The notes: generated by a model from the letters alone, not told the origin. A DNA stretch of 64,000 nucleotides from PLA3 sp964592235 (GCA_964592235.1 CAZQCF010000018.1:8921-72920); one strand, 5' to 3'. Counted from the first letter of the stretch, positions 15,929 through 25,711 are shown. Numbers and translations are program-made.

Positions 15929-18900
15929 ATGCCCGTACCGACGGAAACACTCTACAACACGAAACGGATGAACGTGCTGTTCGCCGTCGTGTCGTTTGTC
16001 GCCCTGGTGACGACCGGCTGGATGCTGTGGCACGATTTCAATCGGCCCTGGCGGCACATCCAGAAGGACTATTTCAATCTTCGTTCTGCGCTGGCGCACT
16101 TCGACGCCCTGAAATACGAGAACCCGCAGGAGCAGGAAAAATATCACACGCTGGTCGAGGCGGTGAGTGCTGCCGAGGCTTCGCTGGCCGCGCCGGAGAA
16201 CAAGGAGCGCGAACGCGACCTGACATCAAAGGAAACGGCGCTGGCGGGGCGGTTGCAGGCCGCGGCGCTGGAATACGGCAATCTGAACGCCGAGTTGCAG
16301 GTCATGCTCTTCAACGTGGAGGAGCACAAGACGCTGCACGGTCCGGAGTCGCCCAAGACGATCGCCGCGATCAAGACGTACGAAGTAAGGAAGACGCGCA
16401 CGGCCGAAATCAAGGCGGATCAGGAAAAGATCGAAGACGAGCTTCGAGTAGTTCGGGATGAGCTGAAGTCGCTATACAAGCCTCGAACCGAGGCGCAGAA
16501 GGCATTGGCGGCCTACGAAAAGGGTCGCGATGACGCCGAGCGGCTGGACCGCCTTTATGGGCCGGGCTGGCGACGCGCGTCGCTCAACATACCCGGGCTG
16601 GATTATCTGCCCACCAAGGATACGCCCGGGCGAGAGGAAGTGCGACAGGTCTTCAGCAAGGGCGTGCGGTTCAATTATAACTTTGTCGATTCTTACGTGA
16701 CCGACCGGTGCATCACCTGTCACGTCGGGATCGACGATCCCACGCTGACGCCCGAGGGCTACGTGAGGCGCACCGAAGCGGCGCTGGCGGCGACGCGCGT
16801 GCAGGCGGTGCTGCGGGATGAAAACGAGAAACTCGCTCGCGAACTGGTGCATCGCCTGGCAGACGTGGATGTCAGCGAATACGCCGCGGGCGATCGGCCG
16901 AAAGACGCCGAGAGCGTCCGGCGCTACGTCAGCCGCTTCGTGGATGCAGCCAACATCTACCTCGAGGAGATCCAGCGTCCTTCATTGAAACTCGACCCGA
17001 TCCTCGCCGGGCTGGGCGATGTTGCCGAGTTGACGCGAGGCCGAGTGCAGGACGCGGTGGAGTCGAAGTTCCGCGCGATCCTCGCCGTCGTGCCCCCGAC
17101 CGCCGCCGACGGCAAGACCCGCATTGCCTTCGAAGCCATGAGCCCCGAGCAGAAGACCGCGTATTTCAGCAGCCTGACCGCGGCGATGAACTTGTACCTG
17201 CAGCACGAGGGCCGCCCGCCGGTTGACCTGAAGAGCGAGTTGCGCGCCCACCCGCGGCTGGATTTGTACATTTCGCCCGACTCGGCTCACTCGATGAAGT
17301 CCATGGGCTGCACAGTCTGCCATGAAGGCAGCGGCCAGGAGACCGACTTCGTGCTCGCGGCGCATACGCCTGTCAACAAGAAGCAACAGGAAGAATGGGC
17401 CGAGAAGTATTACGTCAAGGAACTCGGCGTTCCGTTGGCGACCTTCCATCTCGTGGAAGAGTTCTGGGAGCGGCCGATGCTGCTGCCGGAGCAATATTCC
17501 GCCAGTTGTCGCAAATGTCACGACCAGACGTTTGACTTGGAGCGCAGCAAGACGTTCAAGATCGAGGCCGCCGAGCGCATCGTCGAGGGTCGCGAGATGT
17601 TCACGACCGTCGGCTGCATCAACTGTCACAACGTCGAAGGCCTGACGGACAGCCGCAAGGTCGGCCCGGACCTGGCGCACGTCGGCGAGAAGCTGACGCC
17701 GGGCTTCATGGAAAAGTGGATCGAGTATCCGGCCGATTTCCGGCCTTCCACGCGCATGCCGCATTTCTTCCGGCAGGAGAACAATCTGCCGTCCAGCGCC
17801 AACGAGTTCGATACGGACCCCGTGCTGCGTTCCGAGGTCGAGATTCACGCGATGGTGCATTACCTGAATGTATTCTCACGGCCCTACGAGGCGCAGCCGA
17901 TTCCCGCGGGCATGACCGGCGACGCCGCGCGCGGCGAAGCGTTGTTCACGTCGATCGGCTGCCTTGCGTGCCACGTCAATCTGGCGGCGAAGAATTCGCT
18001 TGACGACGCGGGCCGCACCTTTGCCGAGAGTTGGATCGTCACCGACCTGAAGATGGCGCAAGGCTTGAGCGACGAGGAGGCCAAGCAACGATTCGACGCG
18101 ATGTCGCCGAACGATCGCGCGCGGTATGCGTCGGATACCTTCACCCGACAACGACGCGAAGCGGCGCGACGCATGGCGCAAGTCGAGGAACTGGCGGCTG
18201 ACAAGGAAGGTCGCGACCCCGATCCGCGCCGCATGTACGTCCCGCCGGAATTCACGCGTCTGGCGCCCGAGCTGTCGGGCTTCGGCACGAAGATGATCCC
18301 CACGGCCGGCGATGCCGCCCAGACGCAGCGAGCCGAGCAATGGCTTTACAACTGGCTGCGCGAACCGCGTCACTACTCGTCGTACACCAAGATGCCGCGC
18401 TTGTTCCGTGAGAATATCCACTGGGCCGACAAGCCGGAAGATCAGCGGAAGAAGACCGATCAGGATATTCTCGATGTCGCCGCTTACCTGCTTAGCCTTC
18501 GGAACGACGAGTTCAAGCCCGAGGCGTTCGCGGAGACTTCGCGCCACAGCGAATTGCGCAACGAACTCATCTTGTCGCTCCTGACGGGTCAGAACACCGA
18601 AAGCGTCTCGCAGCGGATTCTCTCCGACGAGCCGGCCACGCCGTCCGATCCGTACGGTCGCCTGACGGCCGCCATCGTCTCCCAGACGGCCGTCTCATTA
18701 GGCGGCGGTGACGCCGGGAAGCAGGCGGCCGTGGAGATGATCGCGTCGCGCTCGCCGACGCTGGCCGATCGCCAGAAACTGTATCTGGGCATGAAGATGA
18801 TCAGCCATTATGGCTGCTACTCCTGCCACAACATTGTGGGCTTCGAAGATGCGACCCGCCCCGGCACGGATCTGACGCTCTGGGCGCAGAAATTCATGAG

Positions 18901-20368
18901 CCAGTTGGACTTCGCGTTCTTCAGCCGGCCCTTCGAACACGAGCTGGAGAAACAGCCGGAGGTCTTTGGCAAGCTGTATCGGGAGGACAAGGAGTTTGCG
19001 CACCTGTCCCGGGACGGCGGCAACGAGGACCTGCACATCCTGCACAACCACGGCTCGTTCGCTTATCACAAGATGCGCAACCCGCGGATCTGGGATCGCG
19101 AGAAGATCAAGAAGCCCTATGAAAAGCTGAAGATGCCGAACTTCTACTTCTCGCCGGACGAAGCGAAGAACCTCGTGACGTTCCTGCTAAGCATGAAGGA
19201 TCGCAATGTCGCGCCCGAGCTTCGCATTCCATACGAACAATCGCCCGCGGGACGCATCGCGCGCGGCCGGGCGCTGGTGCGCGAGCTGAATTGCATCGGC
19301 TGCCACACGATTGAGAGCAACGTCGAGGCGACGATACACCAGTATTACTCGACCGACACGTCGCTCTCCGACACCGACCCGCGCGGAATGCGCTTCCAGC
19401 CGCCGCTCCTCTGGGGCGAAGGGGCGAAGGTGCAGTTCGACTGGTTGTTCAGCTTCCTGAACAACGTCGAGATGCTCCGACCTTGGCTGAAGGTGCGCAT
19501 GCCCAGCTTCCATCTGACCAAGGAGCAGGCGACCATTCTTGTTGAATACTTCGCGGCCCTTTCGCAGGACGAGTCCGCCGTGCTCAAGGGCGAGCTGGAT
19601 TCGGTCGTGCGCCACCTGCAGGCGGTTCACAACAGCGGCGGCGGGTCGGCGGGCGGCGCGGCCAATGCCTGGTTCATGGACCCGAAGTTCGCCAATCAGG
19701 CGGCGTTCATCTCGCAGTACGGCGTGAACCAAAAGCAGGTCCGTGCCAACCAGTTGACACCGCCGGACTCCAACGATCCGAACGAGATTGCCGATGCGCT
19801 GGCGACGCCCTATGAGCGGCTGGTGACGCGCGGCCAGTTCCTCGCCGGCCTGTTTGACGTCAAATATCCCTTTGCCGATCCCGAAACGCATCACGTGGAC
19901 GATGCAAGGTTCAAGCTGGGTGAGGAGTTGCTCTACAACCAGAAATGCCTCGCCTGTCACGTCGCGGGCGATCCATCCGTGCCCGGTACGACGATGGACA
20001 TCAAGGCCCCGAACTTCGCCCTGACCTACAAGCGTCTCCGATACGACTGGGTCATCAAGTGGCTGCAGGATCCGCAGGCCATCCAGCCCGGCGCGAACAT
20101 GCCGCAGATCTTCCAGGGCGGCAGCGCCTTCGCCGGGATGCCAGACGACCAGCGTAACGAAAATGAAACAAAGTTCGGTAAGACCGTCGAGGAACAATCG
20201 ACTTTGCTGGTCGATTTTCTCTTCAATCTTGGCGCGCGGGGCTACACCGCTGTCCAGCCGGGTGGCATCACTCCGCCCGCGCCGGCCGAACAACCGAGCG
20301 GCGATTTCGATTTCGATGGCGGCGGCGAAGCGACGAGCAAGCCTGCGGAAGAGGGATTTGATTTCTAA
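15929..20368 (+). CDS. Octaheme c-type cytochrome, membrane-anchored, likely electron acceptor of the bc-type complex
   Basis: 1479 residues. One helix near residues 12-32 (NVLFAVVSFVALVTTGWMLW) anchors it; the rest should be periplasmic. Residues 50-190 are Glu/Lys/Ala-rich and probably coiled coil. Eight CxxCH heme sites begin at residues 261, 461, 527, 563, 678, 963, 1122 and 1340. Several are followed by Met-containing segments that could supply axial ligands. Widely spaced single-heme modules suggest repeated mono-heme cytochrome c domains rather than a compact NrfA-type packing. No cytochrome c1 gene is present, so it probably takes that role. The tail is Gly/Ala/Pro-rich and acidic. 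It ends the bc-type operon. Confidence 0.9.
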   Translation: MPVPTETLYNTKRMNVLFAVVSFVALVTTGWMLWHDFNRPWRHIQKDYFNLRSALAHFDALKYENPQEQEKYHTLVEAVSAAEASLAAPENKERERDLTSKETALAGRLQAAALEYGNLNAELQVMLFNVEEHKTLHGPESPKTIAAIKTYEVRKTRTAEIKADQEKIEDELRVVRDELKSLYKPRTEAQKALAAYEKGRDDAERLDRLYGPGWRRASLNIPGLDYLPTKDTPGREEVRQVFSKGVRFNYNFVDSYVTDRCITCHVGIDDPTLTPEGYVRRTEAALAATRVQAVLRDENEKLARELVHRLADVDVSEYAAGDRPKDAESVRRYVSRFVDAANIYLEEIQRPSLKLDPILAGLGDVAELTRGRVQDAVESKFRAILAVVPPTAADGKTRIAFEAMSPEQKTAYFSSLTAAMNLYLQHEGRPPVDLKSELRAHPRLDLYISPDSAHSMKSMGCTVCHEGSGQETDFVLAAHTPVNKKQQEEWAEKYYVKELGVPLATFHLVEEFWERPMLLPEQYSASCRKCHDQTFDLERSKTFKIEAAERIVEGREMFTTVGCINCHNVEGLTDSRKVGPDLAHVGEKLTPGFMEKWIEYPADFRPSTRMPHFFRQENNLPSSANEFDTDPVLRSEVEIHAMVHYLNVFSRPYEAQPIPAGMTGDAARGEALFTSIGCLACHVNLAAKNSLDDAGRTFAESWIVTDLKMAQGLSDEEAKQRFDAMSPNDRARYASDTFTRQRREAARRMAQVEELAADKEGRDPDPRRMYVPPEFTRLAPELSGFGTKMIPTAGDAAQTQRAEQWLYNWLREPRHYSSYTKMPRLFRENIHWADKPEDQRKKTDQDILDVAAYLLSLRNDEFKPEAFAETSRHSELRNELILSLLTGQNTESVSQRILSDEPATPSDPYGRLTAAIVSQTAVSLGGGDAGKQAAVEMIASRSPTLADRQKLYLGMKMISHYGCYSCHNIVGFEDATRPGTDLTLWAQKFMSQLDFAFFSRPFEHELEKQPEVFGKLYREDKEFAHLSRDGGNEDLHILHNHGSFAYHKMRNPRIWDREKIKKPYEKLKMPNFYFSPDEAKNLVTFLLSMKDRNVAPELRIPYEQSPAGRIARGRALVRELNCIGCHTIESNVEATIHQYYSTDTSLSDTDPRGMRFQPPLLWGEGAKVQFDWLFSFLNNVEMLRPWLKVRMPSFHLTKEQATILVEYFAALSQDESAVLKGELDSVVRHLQAVHNSGGGSAGGAANAWFMDPKFANQAAFISQYGVNQKQVRANQLTPPDSNDPNEIADALATPYERLVTRGQFLAGLFDVKYPFADPETHHVDDARFKLGEELLYNQKCLACHVAGDPSVPGTTMDIKAPNFALTYKRLRYDWVIKWLQDPQAIQPGANMPQIFQGGSAFAGMPDDQRNENETKFGKTVEEQSTLLVDFLFNLGARGYTAVQPGGITPPAPAEQPSGDFDFDGGGEATSKPAEEGFDF

Positions 20369-20468
20369 GCGATTGTGCCGGTGTGTGGTTTCACGCAAGG
20401 TTCAATTGAGGCAGCGACGGCCGGATAACAGTTTCGCGTTACACTGCCCAAACAGGGAGCGGCTATCA

Positions 20469-20496
20469 TTGCGGAAAACGACCTGTCTACTACAAT
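20469..20496 (+). promoter_or_regulatory. Sigma70-type promoter for the cupredoxin gene
   Basis: TTGCGG (20469-20474), a 16-base spacer, then TACAAT (20491-20496). Transcription would start near 20503, about 80 bases before the ATG at 20585. It separates the oxidase section from the bc-type operon. Confidence 0.5.
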
Positions 20497-20584
20497 GCCG
20501 GACGGAGCGTAACTTCGCCGTTGCGATGGGGATACGTAGGTTTCCCGCGGCGGCGGGCCGTGCCGAGCATGAGGAGTTGCAACC

Positions 20585-21421
20585 ATGAGAAAGTACTTGC
20601 TGCTGGGGCTTGTGTGCTGCGTTGGGGTCGCACTGACGACCGTCCGTGCGCAGGCGGACAACGAAAAGGGAACGGCCGTCATCAAAGGCAAGGTGGTGTT
20701 CGATGGGGCGGCGCCGGCGACGAAGGGTCTGCCTCCCATGAATGCGGACCCGGTCTGCGCCAAGGCCCACACGAAGCCACAGCCGGACCAGGGTACAATT
20801 GTCTATCCCAAGCAGGGCAACACGATTCCGTTTGCCTTTGTCTATGTCAAGAGCGGGTTGAAGGGGAAGTACGACGCGCCGAAAGACCCGGTTGTTCTCG
20901 ACCAGAAGGGGTGTATGTACCACCCGCACGTATTCGGCATGGTGGCCGGCCAGCCCATTGAGATCAAGAACAGCGATCCGACCAACCACAACATTCACTC
21001 GCAGCCCAAGAAGAATACGGAGTTCAATTTCGCGCAGGCCAATGCCGGCATGGTGAGGAAGCTCGAAGGCAAGGATACGTTCACCAAGCCCGAGGTCATG
21101 GTCAAGATCAAGTGTGACGTTCATGCGTGGATGTCGAGCTACTGCGGCGTCGTGTCAAATCCGTTCTTTGCCGTAACCAAGTCCCACGAAGACACGCAGA
21201 CCGAATCGGAGCGCGGCACGTTCGAGATCAAGGAGCTGCCGGCCGGTGACTACGAACTGGAAGCCTGGCACGAGAACTTCGGCAGCACGACCGTCAAGGT
21301 CAGCGTCAAAGACGGCGAGACCAAGGAAGTGGAGATCAAATTGAGCGGCAAACGCGGCGAAGCGCCGGCTGCCCGCGAAGTGATTCTCTCCTCGGCGGCT
21401 GACCAGGTTGAGAAGCCGTAA
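20585..21421 (+). CDS. Secreted cupredoxin-like protein with C-terminal beta-sandwich domain
   Basis: 278 residues. A Sec signal peptide (MRKYLLLGLVCCVGVAL, cleavage near RAQA) leads to a plastocyanin-like domain. Candidate type I copper ligands are the His residues in NHNIHS and the Cys, His and Met of KCDVHAWM. The last 80 residues (RGTFEIKELPAGDYELEAWH) look like a carboxypeptidase-regulatory/transthyretin-like sandwich. Placed between the octaheme cytochrome and CoxB, it may carry electrons to the oxidase. A GAGGAG ribosome-binding site precedes the ATG. Confidence 0.82.
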   Translation: MRKYLLLGLVCCVGVALTTVRAQADNEKGTAVIKGKVVFDGAAPATKGLPPMNADPVCAKAHTKPQPDQGTIVYPKQGNTIPFAFVYVKSGLKGKYDAPKDPVVLDQKGCMYHPHVFGMVAGQPIEIKNSDPTNHNIHSQPKKNTEFNFAQANAGMVRKLEGKDTFTKPEVMVKIKCDVHAWMSSYCGVVSNPFFAVTKSHEDTQTESERGTFEIKELPAGDYELEAWHENFGSTTVKVSVKDGETKEVEIKLSGKRGEAPAAREVILSSAADQVEKP

Positions 21422-21444
21422 GACTGTTTGGTGGATGAACTAAC

Positions 21445-21479
21445 CGCGGCGGGGTTGCTGATCGGCCCCGCCGCGATTT
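21445..21479 (+). terminator. GC-rich hairpin after the cupredoxin gene
   Basis: CGCGGCGGGG (21445-21454) pairs perfectly with CCCCGCCGCG (21466-21475) around an 11-base loop, followed by ATTTCAT. The T run is short, so it may only partly stop transcription before the oxidase genes. Confidence 0.55.
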
Positions 21480-21558
21480 CATCGGGTGGAGGCGAGCATC
21501 CGGCATTCGCACAGGGCGCGAACGGAGTCGCCGAGTCCAGCCTGTTCAGGGAGACGCG

Positions 21559-22560
21559 ATGTTGGGATTGCTAGCGCAGGTGAATTACGGCAACTGGCTG
21601 CCCCCGCAGTTGACCGAGCATGGCGGCGGTGTCGACGTTTTGATCGACACGCTGCACGTCTTCATGTTCCTGATCTTCGTGCCGTGGGGCATGTTCTTTG
21701 CGTACTGCCTCTTGAAGTACCGGTCGCGAAGCGGGCACTCCGCCACGTACACGCCGATCAAGGCCAAGTTGTCAAAATACGCCGAGGTCGCCGTGGCGGC
21801 GTTTGAAGTCGTACTGCTCGTCGGCTTCTCTTACCCCGTCTGGGCCGAGTACAAGAACTCGCCGCCCGCTCCCGACACGCGCCTCGAAGTGCGGGTCGTC
21901 GCCGAGCAATTCCAGTGGGATTTCCACTACCCCGGGCCGGATGGCAAGTTCGGCCAGACCAAGGCGACGCTCATTTCGGCCAGCAATCCGATCGGCCTGG
22001 ACGACGCGGACCCGGCCGCCGCGGACGACATCGTTCGCATCAACGAGTTTTACATTCCGACCAATCGCGACATTTATCTGCGGCTTACGTCGAAAGACGT
22101 GATTCACAGCTTCGATATCCCGACGATGCGCGTGAAGCAGGACGTGATCCCCGGCATGGAGATTCCGATCTGGTTCAAGGTCAACGAGGGCGTCACATCC
22201 GACAAGCTGCGCGAGCAGATGACGCGCCGCGTGCCGATCGCCGGGGCGAACTGGTACAAGCTGCGGCACCTCGTCGCTTCCGAGGATCACAAGAGCAAAT
22301 CCGGGGAAGTGGTTCTCGCCAAGGGCGCCGACCTGGGCCTCACGCATCAGACCGGCACCGAGAACATCGAGAAACTCGCCAAGGCCGGAGTGACCGAGCT
22401 GGCGCTTCAGCCTCGCGAACCGCTCGAAGTGGTCTGTGCGCAGCTCTGCGGCAACAGTCACTTCAAGATGAAGGCCGTGATCAAGGCGCAAACCCCCGAA
22501 GTGTTCGACGCCTGGGTCGCCGAGGCATCCAAGAAGGTCGAATTCTCGCCCGATTTCTAA
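21559..22560 (+). CDS. coxB: Cytochrome c oxidase subunit II
   Basis: 333 residues. Two N-terminal membrane helices (around VLIDTLHVFMFLIFVPWGMF and VAVAAFEVVLLVGFSYPVWA) precede a periplasmic CuA domain. The copper site shows VIHSF and the motif CAQLCGNSHFKM, with both Cys, His and Met in place. A segment of about 60 residues lies between the IPIWF strand and the Cys motif (GANWYKLRHLVASEDHKSKS and onward) and is longer than usual; it could be a docking site for the local electron donor. No heme c domain is fused, so it is aa3- rather than caa3-type. GGGAG precedes the ATG. Confidence 0.93.
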   Translation: MLGLLAQVNYGNWLPPQLTEHGGGVDVLIDTLHVFMFLIFVPWGMFFAYCLLKYRSRSGHSATYTPIKAKLSKYAEVAVAAFEVVLLVGFSYPVWAEYKNSPPAPDTRLEVRVVAEQFQWDFHYPGPDGKFGQTKATLISASNPIGLDDADPAAADDIVRINEFYIPTNRDIYLRLTSKDVIHSFDIPTMRVKQDVIPGMEIPIWFKVNEGVTSDKLREQMTRRVPIAGANWYKLRHLVASEDHKSKSGEVVLAKGADLGLTHQTGTENIEKLAKAGVTELALQPREPLEVVCAQLCGNSHFKMKAVIKAQTPEVFDAWVAEASKKVEFSPDF

Positions 22561-22581
22561 TCATTCAAGGACTCGCAGACC

Positions 22582-24363
22582 ATGGCAGCCAATGCTCACG
22601 CTTCCGCCGCAGGCCATTCGCACGGCGGCCACCATCACGATCACCACGAACACGATCTGCCTTTCTGGCGGAAGTACATCTTCTCCGTTGACCACAAGGT
22701 CATCGGCGTTCAGTACACCGTCACCGCGCTCGTGTTCCTGTTCTTCGGCTTCAGCCTGATGATGGCGATGCGGTGGCAGCTTGCCTACCCCGGCCAGCCC
22801 ATTCCGATCATCGGCAAGTTTCTTAGCACTGCCATCGCCGACAACGGCGTGCTCTCCGGCGACGGCTACAACGCCTTCGGCGCGATGCACGGCACGATCA
22901 TGGTGTTCCTCGCCATCGTGCCGCTGGGCGTCGGCGGATTCGGGAACTACGTGCTGCCGCTGCAAATCGGCGCGCCCGACATGGCCTTCCCGCGCTTGAA
23001 CATGGCGAGCTACTGGGTCTATCTGCCCGGCGGCATCATCATGCTCGCCAGCTTCTTCATGAAGGGGGGGGCGGCCGCGAACGGATGGACCTCCTACGCG
23101 CCGCTTTCGGTCATCGCGATCAACGGGCAGACCGTCTGGCTGCTGGGCATGGTATTCCTCATCACGTCGTCGCTGCTCGGCTCGGTGAACTTCATCGTGA
23201 CGACGGTTCAGTTGCGTGCGAAGGGCTTGAGTTTCATGCGCCTGCCGTTTTTCGTCTGGGCGCAGCTGGTCACGTCGTTCCTGCTGCTGCTGGCCTTCCC
23301 GCCGCTGGAAGCCGCAGCCGTCCTGCAGCTCATGGACCGCGTCGCCGGCACGAGTTTCTTCATGCCCGAGGGCCTGGTCGTTTCGGGTGTCGTGCAGAAC
23401 CAGATCGCCGGCGGCGGCAGCCCGCTGCTCTGGCAGCACCTGTTTTGGTTCCTGGCGCACCCCGAAGTGTACGTGCTGATCCTTCCCGCGCTGGGAATCG
23501 TGTCCGAGGTCATTGCCAACAACACGCGGAAGCCGCTCTGGGGCTATCGCTCGCTGGTCTACTCGGCGCTGTTTCTCGGCTTCATGTCGTTCATCGTCTG
23601 GGCGCACCACATGTTCATGACGGGCATGGGGACGACGCTTAGCACGTTCTTCCAGGCGACGACGATGATCATCTCCGTGCCGTCGGTCGTCATCCTCACG
23701 TGCTTGATCTTGAGCCTGTACGGCGCGGCCATTCGCTTCACCGTGCCGATGCTTTTCGCGCTGGCCTTCCTGCCGATGTTCGCCATCGGCGGGCTGACTG
23801 GCCTGCCGCTGGGTCTCACGGCGTCGGACATTCACCTGCATGATACGTACTATGTCATTGGGCACTTTCACTACGTCGTCGCACCGGGAACGATCTTCGC
23901 CATGTTTGCCGGGATCTACTACTGGTTCCCGAAGGTCACGGGCCGACGGATGAATGACTTCCTCGGCAAGCTGCACTTCTGGCCCAGTTTTCTGTTCATG
24001 AACGTGGTCTTCATGCCCATGTTCTTCCAGGGTATGGCCGGCCTGCTTCGTCGACAGTACGACCAGACCGAGCAGTTGCACGGCTCGCTGGCGCACGGCC
24101 TGACGACGATGTCATCGTGGGGCGCTTGGATGCTGGGGCTGGCGCAGCTGCCGTTCATCATTAACTTCTTTTGGAGCATCGTCGCCGGGAAGAAGGTCGG
24201 CGCGAATCCGTGGGAGGCGACCACGCTCGAGTGGGCCGCGCCATCGCCGCCACCGCACGGCAACTTTGAGGCGGTGCCGGTCGTTCACTGCGGCCCGTAC
24301 GAGTACAGCGTTCCCGGTAAGAAAACCGACTACTGTCCACAACACGTGGCGCTGGAGGCCTGA
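22582..24363 (+). CDS. coxA: Cytochrome c oxidase subunit I
   Basis: 593 residues, the catalytic heme-copper subunit that reduces oxygen to water and pumps protons. Family motifs: WAHHMFMTGM, FFLFGHPEVY-type HPEVYVLILPALG with the His-Tyr pair at the binuclear centre, and DTYYVIGHFHYV carrying heme ligands. A His-rich N-terminus (HSHGGHHHDHHEH) precedes the first helix and may bind metal. Twelve or so hydrophobic helices can be traced. It lies 21 bases after coxB in the same operon. Confidence 0.95.
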   Translation: MAANAHASAAGHSHGGHHHDHHEHDLPFWRKYIFSVDHKVIGVQYTVTALVFLFFGFSLMMAMRWQLAYPGQPIPIIGKFLSTAIADNGVLSGDGYNAFGAMHGTIMVFLAIVPLGVGGFGNYVLPLQIGAPDMAFPRLNMASYWVYLPGGIIMLASFFMKGGAAANGWTSYAPLSVIAINGQTVWLLGMVFLITSSLLGSVNFIVTTVQLRAKGLSFMRLPFFVWAQLVTSFLLLLAFPPLEAAAVLQLMDRVAGTSFFMPEGLVVSGVVQNQIAGGGSPLLWQHLFWFLAHPEVYVLILPALGIVSEVIANNTRKPLWGYRSLVYSALFLGFMSFIVWAHHMFMTGMGTTLSTFFQATTMIISVPSVVILTCLILSLYGAAIRFTVPMLFALAFLPMFAIGGLTGLPLGLTASDIHLHDTYYVIGHFHYVVAPGTIFAMFAGIYYWFPKVTGRRMNDFLGKLHFWPSFLFMNVVFMPMFFQGMAGLLRRQYDQTEQLHGSLAHGLTTMSSWGAWMLGLAQLPFIINFFWSIVAGKKVGANPWEATTLEWAAPSPPPHGNFEAVPVVHCGPYEYSVPGKKTDYCPQHVALEA

Positions 24364-24365
24364 TC

Positions 24366-25163
24366 TTGTCCGCAGTCGCGATTCCTCATGATATGGATGC
24401 CCATCCCGTAACGGGGATGTACAATGGCAAGTTCGGCCTGTGGCTGTTCCTCGCCAGCGAAGTAATGTTGTTCGGGGCGCTGTTCAGCAGTTACGTGCTG
24501 CTGCGCGTCGGCGCGCCCGAGGGGACGTGGCCGGTCCGGGGTGATGAGATCCTCAACGTCTGGCTGGCGTGCGTGAATACGGTCGTGCTGATTACATCTT
24601 CGGTCACGATGGTGCTCTCGTGGGCGCAGCTCAAGATGCACAACCTGTCGAAGGGGCTGATGTGGCTGACGGTGACGTTTCTGCTGGCCGGAACATTCCT
24701 GGTCATCAAGTACTTTGAATACAAGGACAAGTTTCACCACCATATGGTCGTGACGGTTGATCCGGTGGAGGTTCATGGCGAAAAGTCGTCGCGCGTCACC
24801 GGACACATCACCGAAGAGTCCGAAGACCACGTGAAGATTTCGCCCGACGCGAAAAAGGGCGATCACGGCGCAGGTGCGGCTCACGCCGAGGCGATCACCA
24901 TCCCGCGGTCAAACATCGTGCGCGTGACCAACTTCGGCCCGCGGCACAGCAACTTCCTCGGCATCTACTTCACCCTGACCGGCCTGCACGGCTTGCACAT
25001 CATCGGCGGCATGGTGGTGATTCTCTATTTCATTGTCCGCGGCAGGAGCCAGTGGCAATGGAACTCCGAGAAGTTCATCAATCGCATCGAATGCACCGGC
25101 CTGTACTGGCACTTTGTCGACCTGGTCTGGATCTTCCTGTTCCCGGTTCTGTACCTGCTCTAG
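24366..25163 (+). CDS. coxC: Cytochrome c oxidase subunit III
   Basis: 265 residues. The conserved helices are seen at both ends: KFGLWLFLASEVMLFGALFS near the N-terminus, and FLGIYFTLTGLHGLHIIGG and GLYWHFVDLVWIFLFPVLYL near the C-terminus. Between them is an unusual polar insert of about 70 residues (residues 120-185, with SEDHVKISPDAKKGDHGAG) that should form an exposed loop. The start is uncertain: TTG at 24366, 2 bases after coxA, or ATG at 24393. It belongs to the oxidase operon. Confidence 0.92.
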   Translation: MSAVAIPHDMDAHPVTGMYNGKFGLWLFLASEVMLFGALFSSYVLLRVGAPEGTWPVRGDEILNVWLACVNTVVLITSSVTMVLSWAQLKMHNLSKGLMWLTVTFLLAGTFLVIKYFEYKDKFHHHMVVTVDPVEVHGEKSSRVTGHITEESEDHVKISPDAKKGDHGAGAAHAEAITIPRSNIVRVTNFGPRHSNFLGIYFTLTGLHGLHIIGGMVVILYFIVRGRSQWQWNSEKFINRIECTGLYWHFVDLVWIFLFPVLYLL

Positions 25164-25172
25164 GAGTGACCC

Positions 25173-25481
25173 ATGGGCGGCTCGTCCGTTGAAGAAATCC
25201 AAAAACACGTTCGCGTGTACATCGGCGTGTTCATCGCGCTGCTGGTGCTGACAGCCGTGACCGTCGGCGTGGCGGAGTTTCACTTTCTGACGACGACCCA
25301 GGCGATCATCGTGGCCCTGGTCGTCGCCTCGGTGAAGGCATCGCTGGTGGCGTGTTACTTCATGCACCTGATCTCCGAACGGGGAATGATCTTCTGGATC
25401 CTCGGAATCTGCGCCCTCTTCTTTGTGGTCCTGCTCTTGCTCCCGGTCATTACCGAAGCAGGAAACGTAAAGGTGATGTAG
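25173..25481 (+). CDS. coxD: Cytochrome c oxidase subunit IV (prokaryotic type)
   Basis: 102 residues with three hydrophobic helices. The second carries the family motif KASLVACYFMHL. This small subunit stabilises bacterial heme-copper oxidases; it has no redox centre. An AGGAG ribosome-binding site stands before the ATG, and the gene follows coxC after 9 bases. Confidence 0.9.
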   Translation: MGGSSVEEIQKHVRVYIGVFIALLVLTAVTVGVAEFHFLTTTQAIIVALVVASVKASLVACYFMHLISERGMIFWILGICALFFVVLLLLPVITEAGNVKVM

Positions 25482-25483
25482 CC

Positions 25484-25690
25484 ATGTCGCTGACGGCGTT
25501 TCATGTTTTCTTCATCACGGTGTGCCTCGCGCTGGGGTTGGGCGTCGGCGCATGGGGCGTACGAGACTTCTCGGCGACCGGCGAGCGAGCTTCGCTTTAC
25601 CTCGCCGTGGGGTCGTTTTGCGGCGCGGTGCTGCTCGCGATCTATGGCAGCTGGTTCTTGCGGAAGATCCGCCGGATGACGATGGTTTGA
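25484..25690 (+). CDS. Small two-helix membrane protein in the oxidase operon
   Basis: 68 residues starting MSLTAFHVFF at the ATG 2 bases after coxD. Two hydrophobic helices (FHVFFITVCLALGLGVGAWG and LYLAVGSFCGAVLLAIYGSW) are joined by a short polar loop, with a basic C-terminus (RKIRRMT). No family is recognised. Its place suggests an accessory or assembly factor of the oxidase. Confidence 0.7.
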   Translation: MSLTAFHVFFITVCLALGLGVGAWGVRDFSATGERASLYLAVGSFCGAVLLAIYGSWFLRKIRRMTMV

Positions 25691-25711
25691 AGCCCGGAGC
25701 GGGTTCGGTTC

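Noticed and set aside
22561..24096. A 511-codon minus-strand frame opposite coxA
   Set aside because: Shadow of a strongly conserved gene; composition is Arg/His/Gln/Glu-rich and not protein-like.
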